A stretch of DNA of 64,000 nt, from the NCBI RefSeq assembly GCF_051020985.1, contig NC_135002.1, positions 7,812,001 to 7,876,000 of the forward strand. Direction: 5' to 3'. Of the stretch, positions 1 to 14,291 are shown piece by piece; positions within the stretch are counted from its first letter, which is position 1; every line of letters begins with the position of its first letter. The position numbers were made by a program, and so were the translations under genes. This DNA is from Nomia melanderi. Its lineage: Eukaryota > Arthropoda > Insecta > Hymenoptera > Halictidae. Under the pieces are notes generated by a model. The model searched no databases, was not told where the DNA came from, and saw only the letters and a program-made list of their open reading frames with translations.

Positions 1-1465
1 CGCGTTACGCCGGCAGGCCGGGAAAATTGCGGCGTTACGATATATATGTTAATGGTTCTTTTTTCCCCTCTCTCTGTCTTGCTCCCCCTTTACTCGTCAT
101 CCTCGCTCGGAATTCTAGAAAATTTTACCGACCGAGTGAACATTGAACAAATAGACATACGTTCGAGTAAAGTGTCCAACAACGTAACCTACTTAAACGT
201 CAAGAAAATATTTGTACATGTGAAAGAAATTGTGGCAGGAAGTAATAGTGGTACAGCGTCAATTGTTAGGGAAAATGTTGCAATATCTTCAAAGGATTTT
301 TCTTGAAACTAGAATTTCTTGTTTATTTTATTCGTTTTATTACTTGTTCGTTATTAATATTGATAAAATTAAATACAATTACACGGATGGATATGACACT
401 TAAGTGGTGAAGAACATCGTTGTCCCTTTCTATGGTATTGCTTTTTAAGAACATGCCGGGTCCTCGCTCGACTTTGTGGGCGTCCTCTTTTTACCGTGAG
501 TTGAAAGTGATTCGAAATTCGGAGAAAGCGTACACTAGTTTCTATACCAACTGGAGCCAGCCACGCGAGCAACTAACAAGATTAGCGATTCTATGAATTC
601 GCGGATACGTGATAATATCTGAGATCCCGTTCCCGATTGTGTCGCCATTATCTCCGTTTAAGGAACGATACGACATCGCAATTCGCTCTTGTTCGTTCGC
701 TACGACATTATTTGTTCGACCGTTATCACTGTATTTAATCGTGCGACGAGATAAGGGTTGCACAATTCCACGAATAAATTCAGAAAGTGTTCACGACCTC
801 TCCACCGTGTTTTCAAATATTCTTATCCGAGATACACTGAATTTGTTGAAATTAACTTCTCAAGTAAAAGAAGCATACGGCAAAAATAGAAAGAAGTTTA
901 TTAACTACAACTTATAAGTACTAATAATCTAATATCTCGTACTAATGAATACCAGTGTACCAATAATCATTAATTACACTGTCGAGACGATCGAACATCA
1001 GAAATTAACACATCGAACGTCGGCTTCACGTGAATCTTTACATTCCATTCGTTGCCCAGCACAGACGCGCGTAATTTCAAGTAACCTCTGCGTTTCACCG
1101 GGACCTCCGCATTCCGACCTCTACGTTCTCATAATCCCCGTAATGATGTGTCTAGGATAACAGCCAATTAAACGAGAACCGCTCGCTTTCCAGGTGAGCC
1201 GAGCCTCAACGCCGAAAAACCGTGCCAACCGGAGGTGTCCACGCTTTCGCCGCGGTTTCCGGTTTCTAGCCTGGCCCGGCCCCGCAGGAACTAGCCCTCA
1301 GCGACCGGGAATCTTGGTCGACACCCTGTGGTCTGGTGGTGAGCTATGAAAATATTGTGACCGTTTGACGGGCCTGTGAGTGATCGTCGAAGAGAAACGG
1401 GAGGAGGAGGCTGAGCGCGCCGAGGTTCCAGTGGAAGTGACCAATTAGACAAAAAGCTGGATACC
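1..1465. other. Upstream flank and 5' UTR of the SDR gene
   Basis: No convincing coding exon is seen. The open frames here are short, overlap on both strands and resemble no protein family. The last 150 or so bases before the ATG at 1466 are GC-rich and probably contain 5' UTR. The transcription start cannot be placed from sequence alone. Confidence 0.5.
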
Positions 1466-4400
1466 ATGTCGTTTCTACGTTCCGTGGGGGATGTGATCGG
1501 TTTCTTGATCCTCACGGTGTTCTCGATCATCGAGAGCCTCGTGAAGATGCTCATCCCCGCGAAATACAAGATGAAGAGCATCGCCGGCGAGATAGCCCTT
1601 GTGACCGGCGGCGGGGGCGGTCTGGGCAGCCTAATCGCCCTCAGGCTCGCTAATCTGGGCGCCATCGTGGTCATCTGGGACGTAAACAAAGCAGGTAAGA
1701 ACTGTTGTCCTTTCTTGACTGAACCCTTTCGCGGACGAAGATTTTTGAAAGAAATTAAATAACTAAATTATATGTCTAACTCTGAACACTGAAACTACCG
1801 AGCAGTTAAATTGGGTTTTTGAAAATCCTCTATAGAATCATCAAGAATGCACTTATTAAAGCTGTAATTGATTTATAATTCAGTTTGCGTATTGCTAAAT
1901 CAATTTCTTTAATAAATTCTCAGAGAAATATCTGTTATCCTTTTAATAATTGCAAAAAGAAGAAATCAGACATGGGTCATTGTGACCTCTCCGGTGATTT
2001 TAGTGTTAAATACTAGACAAACTTGGTCTGTTGTTATTTGAATAATTAAATGACGTTCTTGTAACTTTGCGAGTTGGATATCAAAGTTTGATGTTGCTAA
2101 TGCGACGACATTCGTCCTCGAGGGGTTAACTGTTTAATAACGCCGAGCCGCGATGGAGGTCTTAATTTGCGCTTAATTCTTTAGCATTGGCGCGGCTGAA
2201 TGACCCTTAGTTTAGTGAAAACATTACTGTTCAGAGAGAATGTGTCAATGATAATTGGTTGTAAGCTGGGGCAGTTGCGAAATAAGAATGTTTGGGAGCA
2301 GCGAATCAGATCCAAAATAAGTTCTTGTTGTAGTTAATCTTTAGACATGATTCGAGATCGGGAAAAAATTCGAGGGAATCTGATTATACGTGAGATACGA
2401 TGAAATATCGTAAGCACTGCAATTAACACTTTGCGGACGGATGTCGGTAAGATGGAACGTTCGTATTTGGAAGACTAACTCGCGGAAAAATGATATTATT
2501 GGTTGAACAGCAAGAGATCAGAACGTACCTTTTTTTCTATTAATTAAGCAGTTGATATGTAACAATTGATATGTTAGCAATTTAGCTTCATGTGTTGAAG
2601 GCTGTGTATGTTTCGAAGAATCTTCGTCCGCAAGGGTATACTTAGATACAGAACAAAGAAAGAAATGAGGCAACAGGTTAGCAATGCAAGTTGATAGATT
2701 CTTTGTGGCGTATACGATTTCTATGTTAGCGAGATAAGCTCGGCAGCTGATAGTTGGAACTGATTTAATGCGTAGCTGGTCGCGGCGCGTTGGATCATTA
2801 TTAAACGTGGATAGCAATCTTGTTGAGCTAAGAAACATTGAAGGAACATTAGCGGAACAGAATTTTGCTCGTCGGTTCCGCGATAATTGCGAACCCTCGC
2901 TACATTGCCACGTGATGTTTGTCATCGGAACCGCCGTCAGAACCTCGCGTTGGTTGCGTTCCAAGAACGGAACGAGATAATTATAGAATATTCAAACAAC
3001 CGCGAATCACTCGTCTATAATGCCAGCACGCTACAGCCTAGTTTGGACCGTACTTAAATCCGATTGACGTCCATGGCTGTAGCGCTGGTTGTCTCCTCGT
3101 TGGATTATTAATTACGTAATCCGTGGCGAGCACGGTTCAAGCAGGAAACGATTACGCGAATCGATCGGTGTGTTTGCCTCTTTGAAGGGAAATTGTTCAG
3201 TGTATCGCGGTCGCTTGACGAACCGGCCTTCTCTCCTTTTCTCCGGAATGCACGGGACAGAAACGAACCGGGTTTCGATTTCCATTTCGATCGAAAGGAA
3301 GAGAGCACGACTCCAGAAACTGTAACACTAGATTTACGGACGTTTACTCTACATTTTATTCTATCGCTCCTGTTTGTTCATACAGGTCGCAGGAATTAGA
3401 GTTTCGAGAACGGAGAATTATAATGTATATTCGCGTAATTGCACCAATCAAAGTCCTCCTAAATGGAACTAAATTTTTAATGTTTAAGAAATTCAATGTC
3501 CGTCAGATTGACGGGTTTCGTAAATCTAGCGTTGAGGATCCTATATTTTTGCTATTGAACATTAGAAGAATTCATTTTCTTAAACTGATAACCGAAAAAG
3601 ACGAGTTTACTCTCCTCTCATGTTGAATTATATATTTGAACATTTTCTCGGTTTTTTATTTGCTTTATATGGTTAAAATTAGAGAATTTATAATTTGTAA
3701 GCGGAGGAAACTTAACAATAAACAGACCTTCTGTCGCGAAGAGATTCAAGGATCGATTCGAATGCGCTGGAAGTCGAAACACGTTCTTGACGACCATGAA
3801 AATCGGATGATTATCATCGTAGCGTTTCACTTGATGAGTGGACACACGGAATGATTGTCCTTCGTATCAACGACCGCGGATCGATCGGTTTCTTTCGAAT
3901 TTTCCATGACCAAGAAACTGAGATTTTACTTCGATCGAGTTACCGAAGAACAATTCACGTTTCGCAATAAAAATCCTATTAAATCTTTTTTCTATTGTGT
4001 TTGAGCTAATTGTGCATTATGCGCGATGAGAAAAAAAAACGCTTGATTGACTCACAGATTTTCGATTAACTGACTATAACTGATTACACAAGCAAAAACT
4101 CGACTAATTGATTCGATCCAAACGGTGAACCAGATCAACACCACCCCGTCTGCGGAAATGGAAAAGATTCAGTCGCGTTGCTGGCTGCTGATCGAATCGG
4201 ACAGTTTCGCAACCGATTCGACAAAAGTAACAACGACGGGTTGGTCGGTGGCTTCGGGCTGGTTAGTCGAACTTCGCCTTAAACGGATTAGTGTAGTTAT
4301 CGTGTTAGTGGGTTTTCTGTTTTATGTAACGACCCCGCCGGCGGTTTATTATCATCGACAAATTACCGCCAAGCGTTGCACTCGATCCTCAAAGAAGCTT

Positions 4401-7400
4401 AATCTTCGTCCAGTCGCGAATTGTGAAGTAATAGTCCGGTACATAACTTCCGTTTTCGTTTGTTTACAAAGTACTCGAGTGATCCCCGACCCCGTATCGC
4501 GACGCCGCCATACTGCTTTCGCGGTAGAGTCGCTAAACGTGTTTGTAGAGTACGGACTAATAATTTAAGCACACTCTGTAAGTACACCTTTTTTAACTCC
4601 CATCAATCGAGGACGGTGGTATGTAGCGTCTAAAGTGTCTACGTATAAATAGTTCCTCTATTTGATGTAGATTTGCATCGCATACTAATACCTCGAGAGG
4701 AGTTGAACGCTCGTGGGCGGCCTCTCGATATGTCCCCTGTCGACCTTTCATCGGAATGGCCATGCTCCTGACCTTGAATATCGAGAAAAAATACTTTTGA
4801 CGATCGACCTCCAAGCCGAACCGACTTGAACCGTGTTTTTATCAAGGTTTCGAGGCGTTTCCGCGGATATTGCCTTGTGAATCATTTTCTCGGTACTTTG
4901 AAATCATGCAAACCGGGAAATTAGATGTTTAACACCTTTTCAAAGCAGAGGAGGGGAAGAGAACTTAAAAGCAAACTTCGAAAATGGAGGAAGACTAAGA
5001 ACCTAAGTATCAATAAGAAGAGGTATGTTTACTGTTAATTATTTAAAAATAATCTCCTCGAAGCTCGTTTACTTTTGTCTGCTTGTTTCTTTGAAAACAT
5101 AACGAGACAATTTGCATTCATAGATATCTTATTCTCATTGAAAACAGACTCTTTTAAACAAAATCAACTCTGGAAGATATAGCGTACAAAACAAGGGAAT
5201 TTGTCCGTGATTGATATCTTTACAGAAAAATTATACGATCGACGAAAATCGGAGGATATAACTGGGAGGGTATAGGCAACGTTGATTACGCGTCCGCCAT
5301 GATGGCGGTGTTAGTTTTCCCGCGTATTTTGCGCGGTCAAGGTAAAACATTACGCCGACAAGGTGATGTTGCGTTGAGCAACGAAACGGACGGAATAAAG
5401 CCGATAAGGATCATCGGAGATTAATTGCTGTTAGAGGGAAGACGTTTCGGGTTCACGGGCAAAGGAAGCTTAGTCGCGTAATGAATTTTAAGCGCTGGCA
5501 ATCGCGGGCCCGGACTCATGGGCGGAATAGTGATCGCGCGGCTGCACCGCCGACAATTGGATTAGTATACTTTTATTGTTTGCAAGCGGGACACGTGTCA
5601 CCGAAAACGAAACGGAATAGTAAGAGTCCCCGGGGGACGATCTTCGTGTTCATCCCGTGACTACCTTGTAACTGGGACTCAAGTCACTTTTAGATTTACC
5701 ATCGGAACGCGTATCGCAAGAATCGAACGAACCTTAACGTTCCATTTAGATTCTACTTCATTCTAGTCTATTAGAAATGTATAATTCTTAAACTATAGAC
5801 CAAAGCAATTGAATGATTTCGAAATGTGACATAGAAATTCGAATACCGTACCTTTCAATCCTCAAGCTGGTGACAATTTAAGACAAGAAATACATTTACA
5901 GAAACTGAGTGTTATTATTCACCCTACCCTACGGAATTGAACTATTTTTTAGTATAAATATACTGGGTCGTTCAGCTTATTATTCCATTGCTTTTGATCT
6001 GATTTTGCTCTATCTCTTTATTACATAGATTCTATTAATATCACGACTAAGAATTTCAAGGAACGCGTTACCAAACAGCACGCGAGTGTAAAAAATATTA
6101 GGAACCGGTGTCTTAAGGGACAGGGTAGCCTGAAGATGGGAAAAAACGGACAGAGAATTTCACTTGAAGTTCGCGTTTAGCAACCGCCACGAGGCAAGCC
6201 GCGAAGTGGCGTGGACATTCAAGGACACCGCAAGTAGATCTGCTCGATCGACCCGGTAAACTGGTTGGTGGTAGTGAAAAAACGAAATTTCACGCGAGCC
6301 GTGCAAGCCATCGCAAGTGATGGTTTCGGTGGTGCGTAACACGCACACACGCTTGCCCCGATGCCTTTCCGTCGGTTAATCCACCTTTCTCTGATAAAAC
6401 AGAGTTCGGCAGTCCTTCTGCTGCAAGAGTGACACCGATGAAATACTTTAATTGCGTCCAATTTTGTGCAGTCCGTGACACACTTGCGACATTGAATCCT
6501 TAATGTAACCGAACCACCGGTTTATTTTATATCTTTTAAAACCTGTCGAAACCCTATATACTTTTCATTAACGCAATCCCGCGGTGCGAGCGTACACCAC
6601 CATCTCTCGTGGATTACACGGGAGAAGGAAAATGTTAAATTCCTTCTAAATCAACAAACTTCAATCGGCGACATTAACATACGTGATGTTTTCTCATTAA
6701 CGTACGAGTACGAATACGGGGAATGCGCACGTATTCACGGGAATTATTTTATTATCAAAATCTTCGTAACCTCCGCGAGGACTTCGATGAGTATTGCCTT
6801 CGCTCGCAATCAACTCTCACCCATCGTTTCGCCGGTTGACCTACTGTACTCGCGGTGAATGTTAGAAAAGTATTTTCTCGTATCGTTCGTTATTGCTTCA
6901 CGATATCTATACGCACGAGTGATGCACATTAATATTATTTACGCAGGCGCTGCGCGTTGAAACTAACTCGTCCATTCGAAATATACGCGTTTTTCACGGT
7001 AATGGAATTACCTGTATAAAGTAAACAATCGTTCGGCGCGCCATTTATGAGAATAGCGGTAATAATAATGTTCCAACATTTTACGAGCGCTACTCTGACA
7101 CAAAGAGGCGCCCGTAAAGAGGCAAGGAGCGAGCGAATTCCAGGTCGTTCGTCAGTCCACCTGTTGCCGTCGATTAATATCCTCTTTCTCGTTGCTCGTA
7201 CCCGGTCTAGAGAGGTCGAGGCAATTTAGCTGGCATTCGTTCGTGACATTTCACCGGACAATTCGATATCTCGGCACCGACGAACGAACAACCGGGCACC
7301 GATCATCCGGCAGGCAGCTTTTCGCGGCCGTACACTTTTACGTAGAAAGTCGTTGCCGGGACGAGTGGCGGCTGTCTCGCTCCTTGGCCAAGTGGTACGT

Positions 7401-10400
7401 GCGCTCATGTAGAATATGAAAGATGTAATTGCGAAAACGCGGAATATATCCTGTTTCCCAGCCCGCCGCGGCGGTCGCGTTCCATCCATTTTCTCGGGGC
7501 GGTATTGTGCAAACCAGAATACTTCGTCGCCGTTCCCGGTGAGGTGCGGTAATCCTGTCTTGATTCTACAGTTTTACCACTGGAACCACTGGATGGATCA
7601 AAATGACCCATTCCTGATTTCTTCTTTTACAACTGCTGAAAAGGTGCAGTCGCTACTTCGGGAAATGATTCCAGAAACTGATTGATGACTAAACTCAAAT
7701 GTGATTGAAATCTTAATAAATGCACGCTTAGACGTTTTATAAAGATGTCTTAACATGTCAGTTTAAGTGCTCGGCAGTTCTGGTGTTAAACGATGTTTAG
7801 ATTTCAAAGTGAAATGATAGAATAATACATTTTTATAATATATTTTGTTCACACTTGTATATATAACCCGTTTGAAAAGGAAATTCTGCGACGTATATGG
7901 TAATTAGTTTAAGATGACCGGTGCTTGAGTTAACGAAGCTTTCTGTTTCACTTGAAATGTCGCGGCAGAACAACGTTTCCTTTAGTTTCTAATTCTACAG
8001 GACGGTTAATTTCGTTTAAAAATTCTATAGATGTTCAGTGTTACTGAGGCTGACGTCGGCACGTTTTAAATGTTGCTAGAGGATCGTATAACAGCTGTGC
8101 GTTGCATTATTCAAGAGTAGGAAAAAAAGATGAATGCAATAATGAGCAAGTTATAGTGACAAGTTGACAAATATGTTTGTAAACACATGGATCGTTTATA
8201 AGCGTCGATGCGAGTCATATGCGAAAAAGCTAAATGCCACTGTCGTAGTTCAAACATTACTGAACTTCTTTTTAAAGTGTTTATCCGTATTCAGAACATT
8301 CTAACATCAATTTAGAAATATTTTTATGATATTTTAACTAGAACGGAAGTAGATAGGTGCCTATATATCGCAAGTCATAACGTTAAACGTCATACTCTGT
8401 TCAATATAATTACACAGCACAACGGTCCAGTTCCCAGTCAGCGGAAGAAATAGATTTTCACTGGTTGCTACACTTGCTCATTCATTTTCGAACTCTTCGA
8501 GCCGTCGCTACGCTGCGACTTTCATTAATTTCGTAAATCCGTGAAATATAGAGTCTATTCTGGTCACTTGATTTGCATATTACGCTGGAATACGAAACGA
8601 GTTCTAAAAGCAGCGATGGCTGGACATCGAAGAGAATCGGCGGTGAATGAAAATTGTATTATCTGCTCGAATACCTGAACCGGCGAAGCATGACAGGGAA
8701 AATGAAATGTGCGTCTAATCCTGTGTTCGATCGTTCCGATGCAACGAGAGATCGGATCTCGCGCGAGGATAACACGGGCGCAGTTTAGTCCGTCGACCTT
8801 CTCGCGTTTTAGATTAAAAGACTCGCGGGTGTCTTGGTGACCGAACTGCCTTGAAAGTTCATCGATCTGTATTTCACTGATCCTCATCGAGCTGCTTTCT
8901 TTTTCAGGCATGGAAGAGACTGTTAAACTGGTGCAAGCCGCAGGTGGAACCTGTTACGGCTACGTCTGCGATCTATGCGATCGTGAGGATGTTTACAAGA
9001 AGGCCGCGGTGGTCAAAGCGGAAGTGGGAAAGGTGAGAATTATATAATTCCCGACATGCCTGAGCATGCGCTAAATATGCGGGTTAACGTGAAATTACAA
9101 TGATTTTAGAAGGCTATCAGTGTGATCTCAGAATCATAACGTCCGAGTAGCATTTTTCTGTTGTTAACTGTATTTAACTATGCGTTATGTTGGCATCACT
9201 GATAGTGAGATGGGATTAGAAGATTATGTAAATTAAAATGAATTGGTTAGAAGATTACGTGAATTAAAACGGCAAGCGTGTGTCAAATGTTTGTATTCGA
9301 AACTAGTCCGTGTAGAATCGTTTATAGGGAATGTCTAATTAATTGTATAAAAGAGTATCAATTCTAATTGTAGCGATTGACGCGCTTCGTTAACATCGCG
9401 TTCGCATAGACTCTCTAGATTTTTAAGGCACCGCACCAAAAACGCCGAAAACCATCGAGCACGCAGCACGCTAACATTCGTGACGCGGTTCAAAATGTCT
9501 GATTTCTCTCTGAGTGTATTTGCTACGCTTTAATTGCATTACTGTATACGTGATAACGATCGCTTGCGTAAATCGCAATTTTTTACCGGAGGGGATGGTT
9601 AATGTTCAGGTATTCGACGGGTTTCAGCGTGGGACATACCTATTTACCTTGCGCCGAGCTGCCCGCACAGCTCGTATAGACAAAATTATGAAATCGTGCG
9701 TTACGTCACAAAGTTACACATGTAGCCGATAAATACACAACTACCGAAAAGTTTGCAATCAGGTGTTCGATCAGAAGAAAACTTGAATTTTCCAATGAAA
9801 AAGATTTGCGCGTGGGTTCTCGTTGGTACGAATCTTAGCCACCTTGTATCTTATCTTTCGTTCGAAAGAGCAGGCAGCGAAAGTATTCGCGTTGCTACCA
9901 GGAATAGTTAATGATATCTGGCTTATCGATCTTTCTAGGTGACAATATTGATAAACAACGCCGGCGTGGTCAGCGGGATGAAATTTATGGACACGCCTGA
10001 CAAGCTCATTATCCGCACGATGGATGTCAACGTGATGAGCCACTTCTGGGTACGTTCGCGACTTCTCTCTACATTCGTTTCGCGCCGGGAGCGTCGCACA
10101 TTTGCACAATTTCTGCTTGAATCGTGAATTGAACTTCGTTTAAGCTTTTAACGTGGGTTGCCGATCATTTGAAATTCAAAAGGGGTAGTGACGGAAGCTT
10201 ATCGATTTCTCCCAGAACATTAGTGTCGACGTTTCAATCGAAAAATTTGATAATATAACGTTAACAATCGAATTATAATGTCAAGAAACGATGAGAAATA
10301 GAGGAACGCAAATTTCCGACAAAAGGCCCACTCGCGTGGAGGAACGTAATCGCGGTGATTTCAATGCGCGGTGAGAATACTACGGCTGCGACGCACGCGT

Positions 10401-13400
10401 GAAAGCCTTTCCAATCAACGGTTTTCCTTGTTTTCCACTGCTCCGAGACAGAAAAATCTGTATTCCAGTTTCCTGCATACTCAGGACGGTTCGTTTTGCT
10501 TGTTTATGATCTATAATACAGCTGAACCATGGTTATTCATCAGTATTAATCGAGACTACAGGAATGTGGACCTTGAGTAAACTTGAACTGAGTTGTGACA
10601 TATTGAAATCGTGTACGATCCGTCCACGATTCGCGTGAACGCCGGATAAAATTACTGAGACTTGATTTTCGCATAGGTATGCATTAGAACTGGCGTAGAA
10701 TAGCTTTTTTGTTCCTGTAATTACAATTAAGTTTGCTATGTCAACTTGTCAATGAATTTTTTTGTTTCCTTTGTTTCACGCGATGAATCGTTGAAGTTTT
10801 TATTCGATCATTCGCTGAATATTCTATTTAAACATCTTAAGAATGACATTTTAATAACAATATTTGGAATGTTATTAGTATTAAGAATGAATATTTAGAT
10901 TATCTGGAATTGAGCGAAGCTAATATTTAGAATTGAGGCCAGAACCGCGATTATGGGAAACCGTGAGTCTACACGCAGTGTTTGGTATTTGAATTTGAAA
11001 GACGAGGAGTGAGAGGCATTCCAGTACTCGCGTACCCTCTGTTTAGGACTGTTGCTGTGGGTCAGGTAGGAAAACCGGTCGGATAGATACAGCCAGTGGG
11101 CCGTGCAGTTGCAGTACACTCGTGTCTCGTGATTGCGACACCCACGAGAGGCCACACGCTTGCCAAACGTAGTTCCTCGATACGAAATGCCCACTTCAAC
11201 TTGGCTCGTGCTTTCGCGCAATAATAGAACGCGACGGAAAGCCGGCTGAAAGTTTCTTAACCCTTCACCTATTTTCTGTAATCTCTTCGTCGACAATCGC
11301 TGAGAAGATGCGCGTCAACGGATCGTTGACGCTTCCATTCCAGTGAAATTAATTTCATTCGATACTTAACCCTTTGCAGTCGAAAGTTATTCACTGGAAA
11401 TCTCCAAAATTCTCCGATCAGACGCGGAGACATTTTCGAAAACTAATTTATCAAGAAGTCACGCATAGATTGAGGAACAAAGCTATTTTACTTGAATATT
11501 CCGTCTATCGTCGCTTTACGCCAAGCTTAATATTAAATATCGAACTTTATGATTTCGCCGAGAGTCGTTTCTTCAGTGAAGTGCCAACCTTCTGGTGATG
11601 AACAGGCATTCGAAACGTTAGAGAGAGAACGCCCGCTGCAGACCATAAAAACGAAGTATTTACATTGATCAGGAGAATCAAAATTTACAGTTAATTCGAA
11701 CAATTATCCAGGTCAGCTTTTTTCCCTTAATACCTATAAACTGTTCGTCTTGCGTAGAGAAAGGTAGAGAGAACGATGGTTAAAATGAAAGTTGATGGGA
11801 AAGGAATCCCGTACAGTGCATCGTGGAAAATGGCGTCTCTGAAAGGGGCCAAGACCTGGTATTTTCATGGTTTTCGAGTTACTCGGGGGAACAGCCTCCG
11901 GTTCCCCGGATAATACCGCGGAAAATCGTGGCACGCGAACGGATTCTAACGGGATGCAGAGTGAAAGTTCGCGCGCACGATGCTGAGGAGCATCATCGAT
12001 AGCAATAGCAATGCCCGAGCTAGCGACGCGACGCGACGCGACGCGATGCCGCGGATTCAGAGCACGAAGAAAGAAAATTATACCGCGCGGCTCGGCCGGG
12101 AATACCGATTTATCGTGCCGCGTTACATCACGTCGCGGCATCGGTTTAATGATAATTGAGATATCCGACTTAATGCCAATAACGAACGCAAAAAGAAAAT
12201 CAGAAGGAAAGAACCCGTTAAGAGGGACAAGGTCTGCCGGTTGCCGCCCGTTCGAAAACCGGCGATCACTCGAGACCTTTGCGAACCCTGTAATTACACC
12301 TTCAGCGGTTCCGATCGTTCTCGCGTCAACAGTTCGTTCATTCGATCGATCTATCACGTAACTAATTGTCTTCGAGATGACCGTCGCGATTTTACTTGAA
12401 CAACTCGGTGCCAGTTTTCATGTCCGACGCGTTTTCTCCGGCGATGAAGTGACATTCACGCGAACGGTTAAGAAACGGTTAATCCCCTTGGCAGTATCTT
12501 GAGCAAACAACGAGAAGCGATCCCGACAGGCGCGAACTCAGTGTTGTCGCTGTCGGTTAAACTTTGCCCGAGCGGCTGTCGCGTGCGGACCACGGTTTTA
12601 CTTTCAAAAGTGAGAACTAGAAGAAGCTAGTTGAGAAGTGGGTTAATTGGTGCGTTAAGGGGATCGTCAACCGTGTGGACCTCTCGCTGCATCCGATGTC
12701 AGGGTCACTTCGGTAAGATCTTGCCAACCGCTTTCCAAAGTCCATACCGAGCCACGAAATGGCGAGTTTTATGATCTCGGAGATCCCGGGGTTCGTCGTG
12801 TTTATGCTTGTTACACGCCCTCCGTCTCCCTCCCTCTCGCCGAACCTTCAGCGCAATTACCTTTTACTTGCACAGGAATGTCTGACCGGTAAAAGTCACT
12901 GTTCATTCTTACGGGCCAGCAAAATGTTTAAAGTGATCTCTCTTCCATTACCCTCGGTGAATAGAGTCTATTAAACCGAATTGATGAGGCTGCTGCAAAA
13001 TTGAATCACCCTTCGTTAATACTTATTAAGCGGATGTTAATATGATCAAGGAACAGCGGGGAATAAAATAGAAACTCGAATCGAGACTGACAAATCTCCG
13101 ACGAGGTGTTCTTTACTTTATACGATTAATTTAAACGTACCGTTCGTTCGGGGTTTTGTATTTCGATTCTTTTCACTTTTCAGACAACGAAGGCGTTCCT
13201 ACCCTCTATGATGGAGGAAAACAAGGGCCACATCGTGAGCATAGCCAGCTTGGCCGGTCACGTGGGAGTGCCGACATTGGTGGACTACTGCACCTCGAAA
13301 TTCGCGGCAGTCGGTTTCGAGGAGGCTCTCCACATGGAACTCGCGGTACCTATAAATTCTCTGACATTTTACACCAATTTAATCAAATACTGCAATTTTC

Positions 13401-14291
13401 TGTCTAACATTTTCTATTTAACTATTTCATTAAATTGCTTCGTATGCATTCTAGGCTGACGGATATAAAATCAACACCACCGTCATATGTCCGTTCTTCA
13501 TTCGCAGTACCGGCATGTTCGAGGATATTTCGCCTAGGTATGAATACGTTCATTTTACTATGAATCGAATATATAACGCAAGCTCGTGTTTATTAACGTT
13601 CACGGTTATTCATGTTTCGGTTCCCTTCTCAGGTTTGTACCAAGACTTAGTCCCAATGAAGTGGCTGACCGTGTCGTGTCCGCCATGAGGTGCAACGAGA
13701 AGATCGCCGTTGTACCTGGTTACCTTTACTTCATGCTCGTCTGTAAATGGTAACATTTATTACCTTACTTTTAAAAGATTCATCATTTTATTGTTTGGGG
13801 TAATTTCGGGTGGCTAGTTCAATTATCTCGCATAAAGAATTGCTGCAACCTTCTCATTTGCAATTACAAATCCTGTTGATTATTTCGTAAGAAAGTAATT
13901 CATGTTTATTTGGGAGTCAAATCTGGTGTTCCATTTCTTTCAGTTTCCATTTAAATGCGTTTCAATGAAAAGATGGCCATCTATTCCAAGATAACCCTAT
14001 AAAATTTATCATTATTCCTCTTATTCGAATAATACCTCCCGATTCTACCGATGAAGACAATCGAGCACTGATCCTCGAATGTTCGTATATTGCAGGGCCT
14101 TCCCATGGGCCTGCGCGGGAATGTTCATCCGAGGGGTAGTCACCAGCACGCTGAGCGTCTACAACACGCCGAAGAAGGCCGCGCCCAAGCCGAAGGAGGA
14201 GATCGTCGCCGACGTGATAACGAAACACCAGAACGGCGCGAACATGGAGCAGCTAACGAGACGCGTCTCCAGCACGGAGAGGAAGCCGTAG
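1466..14291 (+). CDS. SDR16C/RDH10-type membrane short-chain dehydrogenase
   Basis: Seven exons join in frame: 1466-1694, 8908-9032, 9939-10049, 13184-13345, 13455-13537, 13633-13749 and 14096-14291, giving 340 aa. A hydrophobic N-terminal helix (about residues 9-31) suggests anchoring in the endoplasmic reticulum or lipid-droplet membrane. The Rossmann motif TGGGGGLG lies at 47-54 and NNAG at 124-127. The catalytic set is Ser177, Tyr190 and Lys194 in YCTSK. Asp72 at the end of the second beta strand favours NAD(H) over NADP(H). This layout matches the SDR16C group (retinol dehydrogenase 10, epidermal retinol dehydrogenase 2, HSD17B11/13-like), which oxidises retinoids, steroids or other lipid alcohols. 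The substrate cannot be read from sequence. The C-terminus is Lys/Glu-rich. The first intron is 7.2 kb, and the ATG at 1466 begins the membrane helix. Confidence 0.93.
1785..2007. repeat. Short inverted-repeat element, family C (diverged copy)
   Basis: The ends are AACACTGAAACTACC at the left and GGTGATTTTAGTGTT at the right, which are inverted relatives of one another. The size and ends match better copies at 7573-7789 and 34174-34381. It lies in intron 1 of the SDR gene and has no coding capacity. This copy is decayed. Confidence 0.5.
2423..2638. repeat. MITE-like element, family B (copy 1)
   Basis: A 216 bp segment in SDR intron 1. It starts TTAACACTTTGCGGACGG and ends CGTCCGCAAGGGTA, so the ends are inverted repeats. 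The interior resembles 28535-28749: both contain GAACAGCAAGARATCAG and the identical TTCGAAGAATCTTCGTCCGC. There is no open frame of note, as expected for a non-autonomous DNA transposon. Confidence 0.75.
7573..7789. repeat. Short inverted-repeat element, family C
   Basis: The right end (CTCGGCAGTTCTGGTGTTAA) matches the right end of the copy at 34174-34381 closely. The left end (TTTACCACTGGAACCACTGG) is a poorer inverted match. It lies in intron 1 of the SDR gene. Confidence 0.5.
12023..12047. repeat. GCGAC pentanucleotide repeat, about five copies
   Basis: Four perfect GCGAC units are followed by GCGAT, in SDR intron 3. This is a simple GC-rich microsatellite in an otherwise ordinary intron. 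Confidence 0.9.

Noticed and set aside
4125..4568. A 147-codon plus-strand open frame with a hydrophobic stretch
   Set aside because: It lies within SDR intron 1, has no recognisable family, and shadow frames overlap it.
11366..11600. Possible further TTAACCCTTTGC element
   Set aside because: The left end looks right, but no matching inverted right end was found within 300 bp.
12660..12720. Possible alternative first exon of the SDR gene (ATG followed by a donor-like CG|GTAAGA)
   Set aside because: Its phase does not match the next SDR exon, and it would remove the cofactor-binding domain.
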